A stretch of 64,000 nucleotides of DNA from Candidatus Nitrosopumilus sp. (GTDB lineage Archaea > Thermoproteota > Nitrososphaeria > Nitrososphaerales > Nitrosopumilaceae), in NCBI GenBank assembly GCA_016125975.1, contig JAEFCZ010000026.1, positions 1 to 64,000 on the forward strand. The letters run 5' to 3'. The translations under genes and the position numbers were made by a program. Of this stretch, positions 19,183-30,687 are shown piece by piece. Below the pieces are notes generated by a model, which saw only the letters and a list, made by a program, of their open reading frames with translations, was not told the origin of the DNA and ran no database searches. The stretch's first letter is position 1. The number at the start of each line of letters is the position of its first letter.

Positions 19183-20535
19183 ATGAATGCTCTAAAACAT
19201 GTTGATACTCACATGGAAAATCTAATTTCAGATCTTCAAACTCTCATTAGACAACCTAGTGTTTCTGCAAAAAACGAAGGAATTGAAGAATGTGCAAAAT
19301 TAGTGCAAAAAATATTAAAAAAATCTGGAGTAAAATCTGAAATTTTACGATTAAAAAAAGGAGTTGCGCCTATTGTTTATGGGGAAATAAAATCAAAACA
19401 AAACCCAAACAAAACCCTCATGTTTTACAATCATTATGATGTACAACCCGCTGAGCCCTTTGAATTATGGGACTCCCCACCTTTTAGTGGAACTCGTAAA
19501 GGAAACAAAATCTTTGGACGTGGTGCAACTGATGACAAAGGAGAACTAATCACTCGAATCAAAGCAGTTGAGGCTTGTCTTAAAACAACTGGTGATGTTC
19601 CATGCAACATAAAATTTGTAATTGAAGGAGAAGAAGAAACTGGCAGTGCTCATATTGAAGATTATCTAAAAAAATACAAAACGAAATTTTCTTGTGATGG
19701 TGTTATCTGGGAATTTGGTTATGTTGATGCAAAAAACAGACCTATCATTGGACTTGGCATGAAAGGATTACTTTTTGTTGAATTATCTGTAAAAGAATCT
19801 CTTAGAGATGCACATTCTAGTTTAGCAGCTTTGATAAAAAACCCTGCATGGAGATTGATTGAAGCAGTTCATACCCTTCGTGATTCTAATGGAAAGATAC
19901 TCATCAAAGATTGGTACAAAGAGGTAACGCCTTTTTCAAAACAAGATTTGAAATTGATCAAAAATGAGCCATTTGATGAAAATGATTTCAAAAAAGAGTT
20001 TGGTATCAAGTCTTTTGTTGGAAATAAGAAAGGAATTGATGCAAAAAAGGCTCTAGTTGGAGGTGCCACTTGTAATATTGCAGGATTTGTTTCCGGATAT
20101 ATGGGCGATGGCGCAAAAACAATCCTTCCCTCAGAATCCCTAGTAAAAATTGATTTTAGATTGATTCCTAAAATGGACCCAAAAAAACAGGTTATACGTT
20201 TGAAAAAACATCTAAAATCTAATGGATTCTCTGATATTGGCATCAAAGTCTTTCATGGCGAAGCTGCAGCAAGAACAAATTCTTCAAACCCTTTTGTGTC
20301 TCAAGTAAAAGAAGCTGCAGACAAGTCCTTTGGAAAATCTATTCTAAATGTCTCTAATGCTGGTACGGGTCCAATGTATCCATTTGTTGATATTCTAAAA
20401 GCTCCTTGTATCTCAATTGGAAGCACGTACATGTTTTCAAGAATTCATTCTCCAAACGAATTTGCCAGAATTGATTTACTCAAAAAGATGACAAAATGTG
20501 TTTGTCTGATAATGGATAATTTTGGAAAGTACTAG
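19183..20535 (+). CDS. M20-family metallopeptidase
   Basis: NHYDVQPAEPFELWDSPPF, GRGATDDKGEL, EGEEETGS. Confidence 0.9.
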   Translation: MNALKHVDTHMENLISDLQTLIRQPSVSAKNEGIEECAKLVQKILKKSGVKSEILRLKKGVAPIVYGEIKSKQNPNKTLMFYNHYDVQPAEPFELWDSPPFSGTRKGNKIFGRGATDDKGELITRIKAVEACLKTTGDVPCNIKFVIEGEEETGSAHIEDYLKKYKTKFSCDGVIWEFGYVDAKNRPIIGLGMKGLLFVELSVKESLRDAHSSLAALIKNPAWRLIEAVHTLRDSNGKILIKDWYKEVTPFSKQDLKLIKNEPFDENDFKKEFGIKSFVGNKKGIDAKKALVGGATCNIAGFVSGYMGDGAKTILPSESLVKIDFRLIPKMDPKKQVIRLKKHLKSNGFSDIGIKVFHGEAAARTNSSNPFVSQVKEAADKSFGKSILNVSNAGTGPMYPFVDILKAPCISIGSTYMFSRIHSPNEFARIDLLKKMTKCVCLIMDNFGKY

Positions 20536-20960
20536 TGTAAACATCTAGGAATTTTTTTGATTGCTTGTGATAGTGATATTCTTCCTGGTCCTGCAATCAT
20601 GATTACTAGTGCCGATGCAAGTAAAATCAAATCTAGTTCTACTCCTCCATCACCTGTAATGCTTTGTGCACCTTTTACGTGGAAGATTGCACCGATCATG
20701 ATGATAGATAGTAATGCTGAAGAAAATCTACTCAAGACTCCTACGATTAACAAAATACCTGGAACTACTTCTGCAAGTGCAATTGGAATTTGCATCTCTG
20801 GTGGTATTCCCATGTTTGGCAAAAAGTTTGCAAAGCCTGGATTGAATTTCATCATTCCGTGAAGGATAAAGATCACTCCGATTGCAGATCTTAAACCCAT
20901 AAAGACTATATCATTGAGAACTTTTCCTTTAATCTCACTTGTAGCCATACCTTCACACAA
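20532..20960 (-). CDS. DoxX-family membrane protein
   Basis: IFILHGMMKFNPGF..., four hydrophobic segments. Confidence 0.8.
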   Translation of the reverse strand: MCEGMATSEIKGKVLNDIVFMGLRSAIGVIFILHGMMKFNPGFANFLPNMGIPPEMQIPIALAEVVPGILLIVGVLSRFSSALLSIIMIGAIFHVKGAQSITGDGGVELDLILLASALVIMIAGPGRISLSQAIKKIPRCLH

Positions 20961-21042
20961 TTTTTTTAGTATAATTATTTTACCTATGATTTATGCGTAG
21001 AATGTAGAAAGCCCTTTATTATGCTGCAAAATTATTTGAAAT

Positions 21043-21639
21043 ATGTCAATGTATATGCCAGGAGCAACTGCTGTTGGAATTACTTTTGATGGTGGTGTAG
21101 TTTTTGCCAGTGAAAAAAGGATCGCATTTGGAAACTTTCTTGTGAGTAAAACCACAAAAAAGACATTTCCTATTACTCCTAAAGTGGGTGCAACCTGTGC
21201 AGGCCTTGTAGCCGACATGCAGATTTTATCATTACAAATTGCTGCTCTTGCTAAAATTAGAAAAATGGAACTCAAAAGAGATGTTCCTCCAAACACTGTT
21301 GCCAAAATGATGTCAAATATGATGTATGAGAGACGATACTTCCCATTATTGACTCAGGTAATAGTTGGGGGTGTTGTCGATAAACCAATCATGTATACTT
21401 TGGACCCATTAGGTTCTGTTCTTCCTGACGAATATGCTGCAGTTGGAACTGGTGCTGAAATGGCATTAGGTGTACTTGATCCTCAATTCAAACCAAACAT
21501 GACTAAAGATGAGGCAATTGATTTAGCAAAACGTGCAGTACGTGCCGCATCTCTTAGAGACTCTGCAAGTGGTGATGGTTTGGATGTTCTTGTTATTACC
21601 AAAGATGGTACTGAAGAATTTACAGAAGAAATAAAATAA
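21043..21639 (+). CDS. psmB: Proteasome beta subunit
   Basis: ATAVGITFDGGVVFASEKRIAFGNF. Confidence 0.9.
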   Translation: MSMYMPGATAVGITFDGGVVFASEKRIAFGNFLVSKTTKKTFPITPKVGATCAGLVADMQILSLQIAALAKIRKMELKRDVPPNTVAKMMSNMMYERRYFPLLTQVIVGGVVDKPIMYTLDPLGSVLPDEYAAVGTGAEMALGVLDPQFKPNMTKDEAIDLAKRAVRAASLRDSASGDGLDVLVITKDGTEEFTEEIK

Positions 21640-21643
21640 AATT

Positions 21644-22120
21644 TTAATCGTAAATAGTTTTTCCAGTTTCCCAGAATTTATCTGAGATATAATGAAGATT
21701 TTTTAGAACTTCACCTTTGCTCATTTCTTCTAATTCTGAACTTGATACTATTGATTTTCCTACTGCCAAAAACTTGTGTTGTGACTCTTCAACAATACAA
21801 ACTAGTTTGTCTTTTTCAAATTCTGTAAATGATTTAATTCCTGGTCTCATCAAATTTGCTCCTTTACACATGAATTTCACAGCACCCATGTCTACTGTAA
21901 CACTTGGGAATTTTTCTAATGTTTCGGTGTCTGATAAGAATGGGAGATATTCATTATCAATTTTTAGAATTTTAATTCCATTACCTGTGATGATTTGTGC
22001 ATCGTCAAGAATTTGATGTACTTTGAGATTTTTAATTTTAGGAAATTCAATCCCCCATCTTTCTGAAACTGTTTTGAGGAGTGTGGTTGTTTCACTCTTT
22101 GAAATTAGATTTGACTTCAA
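21644..22120 (-). CDS. PUA-domain RNA-binding protein (MCT-1/Tma20-like)
   Basis: VTVDMGAVKFMCKGANLMRPGI; KFLAVGKS. Confidence 0.75.
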   Translation of the reverse strand: MKSNLISKSETTTLLKTVSERWGIEFPKIKNLKVHQILDDAQIITGNGIKILKIDNEYLPFLSDTETLEKFPSVTVDMGAVKFMCKGANLMRPGIKSFTEFEKDKLVCIVEESQHKFLAVGKSIVSSSELEEMSKGEVLKNLHYISDKFWETGKTIYD

Positions 22121-23127
22121 GTTCTAGCAATCTCTTGTCTTATGTCTAACAAATCTCTTAGGATGGAGCTGGCAGTTTCCATGCCTCCTGCTCCTCTTCC
22201 AATTATTGTCTGTGTGCCTGAATGCTCTGATGTAAACGCAATTGCATTAAGTGTCCCATTTACACAAAGTGGATCATCATTTGAAACTTCTTTTGGTGAA
22301 ACTATTAGTTCTTTATTGCATGATGCAATTAATTTTACTGCGCAATTATTTTTGGCTGCTTTTTTGATATCTTCCGTTGTAACTTTACGAATTCCAGTAC
22401 AATTAATGTCTGGCATTGTAACTTTCATTCCCATAATCCAATTTGCAAGAATCACTAATTTGGCTGCAGCATCAAGACCATCCAAGTCTAAAGCCTCATC
22501 AGCTTCGACATATCCTTTATCTTGAGCATCTTTGAGTGCATCTTCATATGATGTTCCTGTTGCCATGTTTGTTAGAATGTAGTTTGTAGTTCCATTAAGG
22601 ATACCTGCAAATGATGTGATTCTTTCACCACTGAGACTATTTTTTGCATAATCTAGAATTGGTGTTCCTCCACCTACGGTTCCACTAAATTTGAACATGA
22701 CTCGATTGTATGTTGCAAGCTCCATTAGAGATGGAAATGCAAGTGCCAATGGACCTTTGTTTACTGAGATTACATGCATTCCTTTTTTCATTGCTGTTGT
22801 AATGTGTGTCATTCCTGGTTCTGCATCTTTGTAGTTGCTGGCAGTAGTTTCAATTAGAACGTCAGCTTCAACATTTTTGAGCATCTCTATTCCTGACATT
22901 GAATTTTTTGTATTTGCATAATTTTTCACAGTTCCAAATTTCTTTTTGATCTCGATGAGTTTGTTTAAGTCTAATCCTGATGGGCTGACAGCACTTCCTT
23001 TACTATCAAAGACTCCTACTACTCTAGGTTTGAGTCCATATTTTGCATACAGGTCTTCTGATCTAGATTCAAATAATTTCACTAAACTTTGGCCAACAAC
23101 ACCAAATCCACATGATATTATCCTCAA
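22117..23127 (-). CDS. hom: Homoserine dehydrogenase
   Basis: GFGVVGQSL, NGTTNYILTNM, EADEALDLDGLDAAAKL. Confidence 0.9.
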   Translation of the reverse strand: MRIISCGFGVVGQSLVKLFESRSEDLYAKYGLKPRVVGVFDSKGSAVSPSGLDLNKLIEIKKKFGTVKNYANTKNSMSGIEMLKNVEADVLIETTASNYKDAEPGMTHITTAMKKGMHVISVNKGPLALAFPSLMELATYNRVMFKFSGTVGGGTPILDYAKNSLSGERITSFAGILNGTTNYILTNMATGTSYEDALKDAQDKGYVEADEALDLDGLDAAAKLVILANWIMGMKVTMPDINCTGIRKVTTEDIKKAAKNNCAVKLIASCNKELIVSPKEVSNDDPLCVNGTLNAIAFTSEHSGTQTIIGRGAGGMETASSILRDLLDIRQEIART

Positions 23128-23219
23128 ATTACGTCAGTCCTTTTTTGATTATTGTTGCTCATTTTCTTTTTCATTTGATTTTCTTATCATTAAATGTGTT
23201 TTATTAATAATTTTTGAAA

Positions 23220-23627
23220 TTATTGACCTTCATCATCTTTTTCATGTTTCAATGAAATAGAGTTGATACAGTATCTCTGATTTGTAGGCTTGGGCCCATC
23301 ATCAAAGACATGTCCTAAATGTGCACCACACTTGTTACAATTGACTTCAGTTCTTACCATTCCATATGATGTGTCAGAAATATACTCAATCTTCTCTTCA
23401 TCTATTGGTTCCCAGAAACTTGGCCATCCAGAACCTGAATCAAATTTTGCATCTGATGAGAATAATTCTTCGCCACAACATGTGCATTTGAACCTGCCTT
23501 CAAGTTTTGAATTGTTGTATTTGCCAGAAAATGGTGGTTCTGTTCCATGATTTATGCAAATTTCATACTGATCAGGTGATAACTGCTCTTTCCACTCTTC
23601 TGGGGTCTTTTTGATTTTCTCTGACAT
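23220..23627 (-). CDS. msrB: Peptide-methionine (R)-S-oxide reductase
   Basis: SGSGWPSFWEP, GAHLGHVFDDGP, RYCINSISL. Confidence 0.95.
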   Translation of the reverse strand: MSEKIKKTPEEWKEQLSPDQYEICINHGTEPPFSGKYNNSKLEGRFKCTCCGEELFSSDAKFDSGSGWPSFWEPIDEEKIEYISDTSYGMVRTEVNCNKCGAHLGHVFDDGPKPTNQRYCINSISLKHEKDDEGQ

Positions 23628-23661
23628 GTCTTATTTTATCTCTAAAATTATTTGAATTATT

Positions 23662-25299
23662 CTATTTTAGATTCTTTCTTTTCTCTTCTGTTCTCTTTTC
23701 TGATTCGAATCGTTCCAAGTCATACTCTTTCATATCTACAAATTTCATAATCTTACTTAGATTTGGATGTACTTTGTTAATTTGTGTAAACATTTGTTGT
23801 GCAACTCTTCTATAATCAACATGTCCTTGTGGAACAGTTCTTAATTCAATTAAATGACATGCTTCTCTTAGATTGAATTTCATAAAGTACGGATAGTTGT
23901 ATGCAAAGTTTACTACGTATTGTCCTTGTTCAGGATATTTTATTCTAATTTTATCAAATGTTTCTTTTGTTTTGTTCATACAATCTTTAAAGTCTTTTTC
24001 AATTCCTAGAATCTTAATTTCATTAGGAATGTTGTATCCATGATCTGTTGTTAGTAATTGTCGTTCTAATGTTAATGCTCTATGTCTGTGAAAATCTCTG
24101 AACATCCCAAAATTATTGTACAAATCAAATGTATAATAGACATTTTCAAATGCTCGTGATGGTCTATGTCTTCTATTTGTCCTGAGTTTTGCAAATTCCT
24201 CAATGATTTTTACTTTATTTTTCAATGACATTTTTTTTACTTGAGATAAAATGTCTTGGTATGATGTACTTGGAGATTGTTCGTACATTATACTTGTAAT
24301 GATTTTATCAATTGCAATTTTTTCTGATTCATAATCTACTAGTTTTGTTCTTGTACCTTTCTTTGGTTTAGATTTAATTTCTTTAGCAGAAATTGTTTTT
24401 GATTTATTTTTTACATCTTTGAGATATTTCTGAAATGCTTTTCCATGTTTATCATCTGCTCTTCTTACAAATGACTTGATGATTTTATCGAGTTCTTTTT
24501 TGATTTTTGAGGCTAATTCTTGCTCTTCTTTGAGCTCAGATGAGCCTAGAACTGTCAGTAAGTATTCAAATGCTCTGCCATTTCCTGTTATTCCAACATT
24601 TGTCAAAGTTGATGCTGGAAGCAGTCCTCTCAAAATATCTAATGCTTTAGCTTTAGTTGAACCCTTGTAAATCATATTTGCAGATTTTATGTCACTTTCA
24701 TTTTTTAATTTGGAAAATGATTTTTCTTTTCCATCTTTAGAATCTTTAAAATTATATTTTTCAATTGGGTATTTTTCTCTAACATAGTTTATCATTGGTT
24801 CAATATTTCTTGAATAAACATCAAATGAGAAATTACATGTCTCTTCATACATGTCTGCAAATTTTGATTTCATAATTTCTGAATCTCTGTAAAATCTGTA
24901 TTTTCCATTTTCTTTTTTATTCCATGCAACATATCTTGATGATTTTTCTAAATATGATAATCCAATTCTTCTGTCTTCAATTTTTTTTACTGCAATGTTT
25001 GATAATCCTTCAATTGCAATCTGTGCTTCGCCAAGTTCTGCAACAGAATCATCCCCATATTCTAAAAGAACCCTGTTGTAAAATTCCTCTCCTCTGTTTT
25101 TATTTTTTAAAAACTCATCAAGGAAAATTCGTCTCATGCTTTTGTCGGTTCTACTATATCTTGACATCAGTGCACCACGATCAACTTGTTGTGGTGTGAT
25201 TATGGCAAACACATTGCCATCAGTGTTTGAAAAATGATCTGATAGAATCTTTTTTTCTTTAACTGAAAATTCTGACAACATTGATGTCAGGTTTTTCAA
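23662..25299 (-). CDS. Tandem-domain ThyX-like (FAD-dependent thymidylate synthase family) protein
   Basis: [22 protein letters not shown] in N-half; [15 protein letters not shown] in C-half. Confidence 0.75.
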   Translation of the reverse strand: MKNLTSMLSEFSVKEKKILSDHFSNTDGNVFAIITPQQVDRGALMSRYSRTDKSMRRIFLDEFLKNKNRGEEFYNRVLLEYGDDSVAELGEAQIAIEGLSNIAVKKIEDRRIGLSYLEKSSRYVAWNKKENGKYRFYRDSEIMKSKFADMYEETCNFSFDVYSRNIEPMINYVREKYPIEKYNFKDSKDGKEKSFSKLKNESDIKSANMIYKGSTKAKALDILRGLLPASTLTNVGITGNGRAFEYLLTVLGSSELKEEQELASKIKKELDKIIKSFVRRADDKHGKAFQKYLKDVKNKSKTISAKEIKSKPKKGTRTKLVDYESEKIAIDKIITSIMYEQSPSTSYQDILSQVKKMSLKNKVKIIEEFAKLRTNRRHRPSRAFENVYYTFDLYNNFGMFRDFHRHRALTLERQLLTTDHGYNIPNEIKILGIEKDFKDCMNKTKETFDKIRIKYPEQGQYVVNFAYNYPYFMKFNLREACHLIELRTVPQGHVDYRRVAQQMFTQINKVHPNLSKIMKFVDMKEYDLERFESEKRTEEKRKNLK

Positions 25300-25310
25300 T
25301 TATTAATAGT

Positions 25311-25604
25311 CTATTTCTTTTTTCCAATTTGAATTAGATCGGGACCCTTGTCTTTATCGCTTTCTTGACCTTTAGCTTGCCATCTAAGTAACACTTCTTT
25401 GAATGCAGCTGCATCAGCTTCATTTTCTGTATACATCAAAGTGGTTACCCAAAAACCATTGTTGGCAGTTTTTCCTCCAACAGAATTCATCCAAAAATCA
25501 CTCGGTAGATTTTCCATAATTTTACTATCTTTTTCTTTAGTGACTTCGACCCATCTGTTTGATACAAAACTCAAAATCTGTTCAAGTTCTTCTCTTTGAA
25601 TCAT
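25311..25604 (-). CDS. Hypothetical protein
   Basis: 97 aa ORF in good context. Confidence 0.6.
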   Translation of the reverse strand: MIQREELEQILSFVSNRWVEVTKEKDSKIMENLPSDFWMNSVGGKTANNGFWVTTLMYTENEADAAAFKEVLLRWQAKGQESDKDKGPDLIQIGKKK

Positions 25605-25737
25605 GAGCCTACTAGTTAGTCTCTAAATTTTAAAATTACTACAAAACTTGCTATTTTGAGTTAGTGAAAATAATCTTACTAAAACTAAAAAGATTACTTA
25701 CACTTTGTTGGTTATACAAATCTCTAAAGTTATTCAC

Positions 25738-26616
25738 ATGACCCAAGACGATATCGAGATAATCGGTAAAAACGTCAAAGACATGTACGGAACATTCATG
25801 GGTAAAGTCGCAGGAACTATAACTGACATTGACGGAAGTATTCAATCCGTCGGCATTGACTGCGGTTCTCAAGGATTACAGCAAATCCAATATGAGCAAC
25901 TAGTGGTTCAAGGCAATGTAGTTATTTTCATTCCAAAATGGAGACTTGACTCTCAAAGACTCATTCGTGAAAAACAACTAACTCTACGTCGTCTAAAGGC
26001 CTTGATTGATATTGTTTCAGAAAATGATGACATGAAAGAAGATGCAGAAATCATTCATGAAAAATACAAGTCAAAACTTGTATCATTAGATGAAACAGAA
26101 AGTGAAATCAAAGCCAAACTTGAGGCAAGATTGACTGAGCTAGATGAACAAATGAAGTCTGCAAAAATGTTATCATTTGATGCAAAAGTACAATTCAAGA
26201 GCAATGAAATCTCTGAAGAAACATTTGAGACTGTGAAATCATGTACAACAGAAGTAATTGAACATGTAACTCACGAAGTTTCAGAAATTGAAAATGTTAA
26301 GAGTAGAATTGCAGACTTGGGATTGGAAGTACAAGAGATAACAGCACCTCCTACACCAGACATCCAAGAATCAGCCGTTTCATATCTGGAGACAAATGAA
26401 CCACAACAAGTAGTTCAAACAAGTCTTCCGGAAGCACCAACAGAACCCGTTACAACACCTTCAGAACCAATTGAAGTTAAGGCAACCCCTATGCCAGAAC
26501 CTCCAACAGAATCTGAAGTAACATTTGCATTTCCAGAACCACCCCAACAGGTGACCGCAGAGACTCCAAAAGACGACAACGATAATGATTGGCTTGCTAG
26601 AATGGAAGCACAATAA
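25738..26616 (+). CDS. cdvA: Cell division protein CdvA
   Basis: PRC-barrel-like N-term plus coiled coil and Pro/Glu-rich tail; likely start MTQDDIEIIG. Confidence 0.85.
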   Translation: MTQDDIEIIGKNVKDMYGTFMGKVAGTITDIDGSIQSVGIDCGSQGLQQIQYEQLVVQGNVVIFIPKWRLDSQRLIREKQLTLRRLKALIDIVSENDDMKEDAEIIHEKYKSKLVSLDETESEIKAKLEARLTELDEQMKSAKMLSFDAKVQFKSNEISEETFETVKSCTTEVIEHVTHEVSEIENVKSRIADLGLEVQEITAPPTPDIQESAVSYLETNEPQQVVQTSLPEAPTEPVTTPSEPIEVKATPMPEPPTESEVTFAFPEPPQQVTAETPKDDNDNDWLARMEAQ

Positions 26617-26667
26617 TTTTTTTAATTATTTTTTTAACATTTAGATAGATCTAAGTTCATACACTTT

Positions 26668-28587
26668 TTGTTGACTGAGACCTATGATATCGGCCTTGGA
26701 AATAATGATATTCAAACCCGTAAAAAGGCAGATTCTGATTTTATCTCTTTTTGGGATGAACAGGCAAAAAATCTAACCTGGTTTTCATTTTGGAATAAAA
26801 CACTAGATTGGCAGCCACCATTTGCAAAATGGTTTGTTGGAGGCACGATTAATGCCTCACACAACGCCCTTGATGTCCATCAGGAGACAAAATCTGAAAA
26901 ACCAGCAATATTGTGGGAAGGCGAAAATGGTGATTCTCAAATTCTCACATATGGTGAAATGTACTCCCAAGTCCAAAAATTTGCAAATGTCCTAAAATCT
27001 CTTGGTGTTCAAAAAGGGGATTGTGTAACTTTGTATCTTCCAATGATTCCTGAGTTACCTGTTGCAATGTTGGCCTGTGCTAGAATTGGGGCAACTCATA
27101 CTGTTATCTTTTCAGGATTTAGTGCAACTTCAATTAGAGATAGAGTTGATGATTCAAAATCTAAAGTCATAGTAACTGCTGATGGTGGATACCGTCGTGG
27201 AAAAATTGTGCCATTAAAAGAAGTAGTTGATGAAGCAATCAAAGATTTTGATTTTGTTAAAAATATTGTTGTAGTACAAAGAACAAAAAATGAAATATCA
27301 ATGACTAGTAAAGACAAGTTTTGGAATGAATTAATGAATGATGTATCCGAAGTTTGTCCTTCTGAAAAATTAGAAAGTACACATCCACTTTACATTTTGT
27401 ATACTTCTGGAACCACTGGAAAACCAAAAGGGGTTTTACATGGCACTGGTGGTTATTTGACTCATCTTTATTCCACTTTCAAGTGGGCATTTGATATCAA
27501 AGATTCTGATGTGTTTTTCTGTACTGCTGATATTGGATGGGTAACAGGACATAGTTATGTTGTATATGCTCCATTGTTACATGGAGCAACTGAAATTATG
27601 TATGAAGGTGCACCTGATTTTCCTGATGCCTCACGAATGTGGGATATCTTACAAAAATACAATGCAACTATTTTTTACACAACTCCTACTGCACTTCGAA
27701 TGTTTATGAAATTTGGAGATGATATTCCAAATTCATTTGATCTTTCTTCGTTAAGATTACTTGGAACTGTTGGTGAACCAATTAACCCTGAAGTCTGGAA
27801 ATGGTATTTCAAAACTATAGGCAAAGAAAAATGCCCTATAATTGATACTTGGTGGCAGACTGAAACTGGCGGAATGCTGATTTCCTCTTTACCTGGTCTT
27901 GAGACAATTCCCCTAAAACCTGGTTCTGGAACACGCCCAATTCCAGGCGTAAATATCACTGTAGTAGATGAAAATGGAGATGATGTTGAGCCTGACACAA
28001 AGGGCTATCTTGTAGTAAAGAATCCTTGGCCTGGTATGCTTTTGACATTGTGGGGAGATGATGCAAAATACAAGACAGTATACTGGTCAAAATATGAAAA
28101 CTGTTACTATCCTGGTGACTATGCTCTAAAAGATTCAGATGGATATTTGTGGTTGCTTGGACGAGCCGATGATGTTCTAAAAGTAGCAGGTCATAGAATT
28201 GGAACTGCAGAACTTGAAAGCTGTATTGTGTCTCATGATGATGTTGCAGAATCTGCTGCTTGTGGAATTCCTGATGAAATAAAGGGTGAAGTAATAATTG
28301 CATTTGTTGTATTAAAACAAGGTGTTGATACTGAAACAAAAGTTTTAGAAAAAGAATTGGTGGAAAAAATTAGAACTGACATTGGAACAATTGCTACTCC
28401 TAAACAAATCTATTTTGTTTCTAAATTGCCAAAAACAAGAAGCGGAAAAATTATGAGAAGATTACTAAAAGCAATTGGAAATAATGAAAAGATTGAAGAT
28501 GTAAGTACTTTAGAAGATAGTGCTGCAGTTACTGAAGTGCAAACTGTTTTTGATGAAATTCAAAAATCAATCAAAGAATCAAAATGA
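26668..28587 (+). CDS. acs: AMP-forming acetyl-CoA/acyl-CoA synthetase
   Basis: YTSGTTGKPKGVLH, DTWWQTETGG, KTRSGKIMRR. Confidence 0.9.
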   Translation: MLTETYDIGLGNNDIQTRKKADSDFISFWDEQAKNLTWFSFWNKTLDWQPPFAKWFVGGTINASHNALDVHQETKSEKPAILWEGENGDSQILTYGEMYSQVQKFANVLKSLGVQKGDCVTLYLPMIPELPVAMLACARIGATHTVIFSGFSATSIRDRVDDSKSKVIVTADGGYRRGKIVPLKEVVDEAIKDFDFVKNIVVVQRTKNEISMTSKDKFWNELMNDVSEVCPSEKLESTHPLYILYTSGTTGKPKGVLHGTGGYLTHLYSTFKWAFDIKDSDVFFCTADIGWVTGHSYVVYAPLLHGATEIMYEGAPDFPDASRMWDILQKYNATIFYTTPTALRMFMKFGDDIPNSFDLSSLRLLGTVGEPINPEVWKWYFKTIGKEKCPIIDTWWQTETGGMLISSLPGLETIPLKPGSGTRPIPGVNITVVDENGDDVEPDTKGYLVVKNPWPGMLLTLWGDDAKYKTVYWSKYENCYYPGDYALKDSDGYLWLLGRADDVLKVAGHRIGTAELESCIVSHDDVAESAACGIPDEIKGEVIIAFVVLKQGVDTETKVLEKELVEKIRTDIGTIATPKQIYFVSKLPKTRSGKIMRRLLKAIGNNEKIEDVSTLEDSAAVTEVQTVFDEIQKSIKESK

Positions 28588-28588
28588 C

Positions 28589-29113
28589 TTAAAGTTTTTT
28601 GAAATCTATTGTAGATAACATCTCAAACATGCTTTTGAGTCCATCATATTCCAACTTTGATTCATCACCTAATTCGTTGTATTCCTTTTCTTTAATTTCA
28701 TCTAATCTCTCATTTGCTTCTTTGAAAAATTTTTCGTATTCGTTTATCTTCACATCTGTCATTTGAGTTAAATCAAAAATCACGGTATTACTTCCGAGAA
28801 GATTCTTATTTTCATCATATAGGCTAGTTGCTTGTAATAATCCTGAAAATGTGCTTCCATCTTGTCTTTTGAATGTGATTTTTCTATCTGTAACGGTGCC
28901 AGTCTCAAACCATGTTTTGAGGGAGTCATTCATGGCTTCCCATGCCTCTTTAGGCACGTGTTCAAAGATTGTTTTCCCTAAAATCTCTGATTTTGCATAT
29001 CCTAGGTTGGAAGCATATGTGGAATTGCAATCCAATATTGCTCCAATTGAGTTGATTCTTCTCCACATAACTGGTGCATCTTTGAGTGTTTTTCGTGCTT
29101 CTGTTTGTGGCAT
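28589..29113 (-). CDS. PAS-domain protein
   Basis: GAILDCNSTYASNLGYAKSEILGKTIFEHV. Confidence 0.8.
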   Translation of the reverse strand: MPQTEARKTLKDAPVMWRRINSIGAILDCNSTYASNLGYAKSEILGKTIFEHVPKEAWEAMNDSLKTWFETGTVTDRKITFKRQDGSTFSGLLQATSLYDENKNLLGSNTVIFDLTQMTDVKINEYEKFFKEANERLDEIKEKEYNELGDESKLEYDGLKSMFEMLSTIDFKKL

Positions 29114-29151
29114 TTTTTAAAATTATAGTAACTAGTTATTAAATTGAAATC

Positions 29152-30174
29152 TCAAAACCATTGATCTAGGTTTTGGCTTTTCTTTTCTAGTGCTTTTTTT
29201 AATCTGTTTAATGTTGAATTGACTCTGTCTTCAGAAAAACTCCTTTCTTTCACAAGATAATTAGTCATTCCTTCATAATCTATATCATTAAAAACAATCT
29301 CTTCTACATCAGCAACTTCTGGATTCAAAAATATCTCTCGAATCTGTTGAAAATCAATTTCTTGTAACTGTTCTTGAATTTGTGGAATGTCTTCTAATCT
29401 TGAATGTTGTTTGATCATTTTAAGTGCAGTCTTTGGACCTATTCTTTCAAATCCATTTGGATTAAAATCAGTCCCAATTAGAATTCCAACATCAATTAAT
29501 TCTTCTTGTTTTAATTCTAAGGAATCTAGTGTTTTTTGAGTCTCAATAATCTCTGGAACAATGTCGATATAGGTATTTTTGTTTGGTATTTTTCTTCTAC
29601 CACTGTTTGTAAAATTCCTAACAAGTCTTTTTGCGCCACATAGAATTGAATCAAAATCTTGGCTTGCAGAAGCATATGCTTGACCTGTATTTGTTAGATG
29701 AGCTGCAGTAGCTTCTCCTTCTGATGGGGCTTCGATATATGGTATTCCAAAGTAACTCAAAATCTGTTTTGATTCTTTTACCATTCCATCTTTCATGCTT
29801 GTGGTTTGCTGGGCATATTTTCTGGCATCTTCCATATTTCCATCTGCAATTGCTTTTTCGTATTTTATGGTAGCATCCATTTTGATTTGTTTTCTGCGCT
29901 CAATTTCTGCTGTTTTTAGTGATGGTGGTTTTCCATCAAAAACATAAACTGGTTTTATTCCTAAAGATAAGAAATTCACATTTCTGTAAAGAAGTCCACT
30001 GAGATGACTGGTGATTCTTCCTTCTGCATCTGATAGTTGTAATCCATCTGGACCTCTAATGCTTGCTAAAAACTGGTAGATTGCATTGTATGCATCAATT
30101 GCAATTACTTTATTTGAAAATGATTCTAGGGTGGTTTTTTCTCTTACCACCAAATCTTTGAGATTTAATCCCAT
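29152..30174 (-). CDS. fen: Flap endonuclease FEN-1
   Basis: [40 protein letters not shown]. Confidence 0.95.
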   Translation of the reverse strand: MGLNLKDLVVREKTTLESFSNKVIAIDAYNAIYQFLASIRGPDGLQLSDAEGRITSHLSGLLYRNVNFLSLGIKPVYVFDGKPPSLKTAEIERRKQIKMDATIKYEKAIADGNMEDARKYAQQTTSMKDGMVKESKQILSYFGIPYIEAPSEGEATAAHLTNTGQAYASASQDFDSILCGAKRLVRNFTNSGRRKIPNKNTYIDIVPEIIETQKTLDSLELKQEELIDVGILIGTDFNPNGFERIGPKTALKMIKQHSRLEDIPQIQEQLQEIDFQQIREIFLNPEVADVEEIVFNDIDYEGMTNYLVKERSFSEDRVNSTLNRLKKALEKKSQNLDQWF

Positions 30175-30275
30175 GAGTTTGGTTGAAATTTTGTGCTATT
30201 TTGTGTTTATCCTTTCTTTTTGATCGGTATTTTTGAGAAAATCGATTTTAATATCTATAATTTTTTAATTTAATT

Positions 30276-30539
30276 GTGGTAAAACTAACACTTCCTTCTA
30301 ATCTTGAGGACAAAATATTTGAGATAAAATATTCTGATGATAATGTTTCAAAGATAACATCTTATTTTCCTCTAAATGAATCTGAGAAACAAGAAATTGT
30401 GTCAATTATGAATGTGGATTTTTCAGAGTTTTATTCTATCTTTACTGATACTGTTTCTGAGGAAGAATGGAATAAAACCAAAGAGCAAATCAAAAAAAGA
30501 TTCAACGATGAATTATTTAGAATTGACAAAAAACCCTAG
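30276..30539 (+). CDS. Hypothetical protein
   Basis: 87 aa ORF. Confidence 0.5.
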   Translation: MVKLTLPSNLEDKIFEIKYSDDNVSKITSYFPLNESEKQEIVSIMNVDFSEFYSIFTDTVSEEEWNKTKEQIKKRFNDELFRIDKKP

Positions 30540-30579
30540 TTCTGATTTGCTTTATTATAGAGAAAATCTTAGATTTATT

Positions 30580-30661
30580 GCCGGAATAGCCAAGTGGTAA
30601 GGCGGCCGTCTCGAAAACGGCTACGTGCAAGCGTACGGGAGTTCGAATCTCTCTTCCGGCG
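30580..30661 (+). tRNA. tRNA-Ser (anticodon CGA)
   Basis: GCCGGAA...TTCCGGC acceptor stem, GTTCGAATC T-loop, anticodon loop TCTCGAAA, long variable arm. Confidence 0.95.
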
Positions 30662-30687
30662 TGTTTATAATTTTTAAAGTACATTAA

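Noticed and set aside
27956-28339. 127-aa minus-strand ORF rich in His/Gln/Leu
   Set aside because: Antisense to acs; composition typical of reverse-frame artefact.
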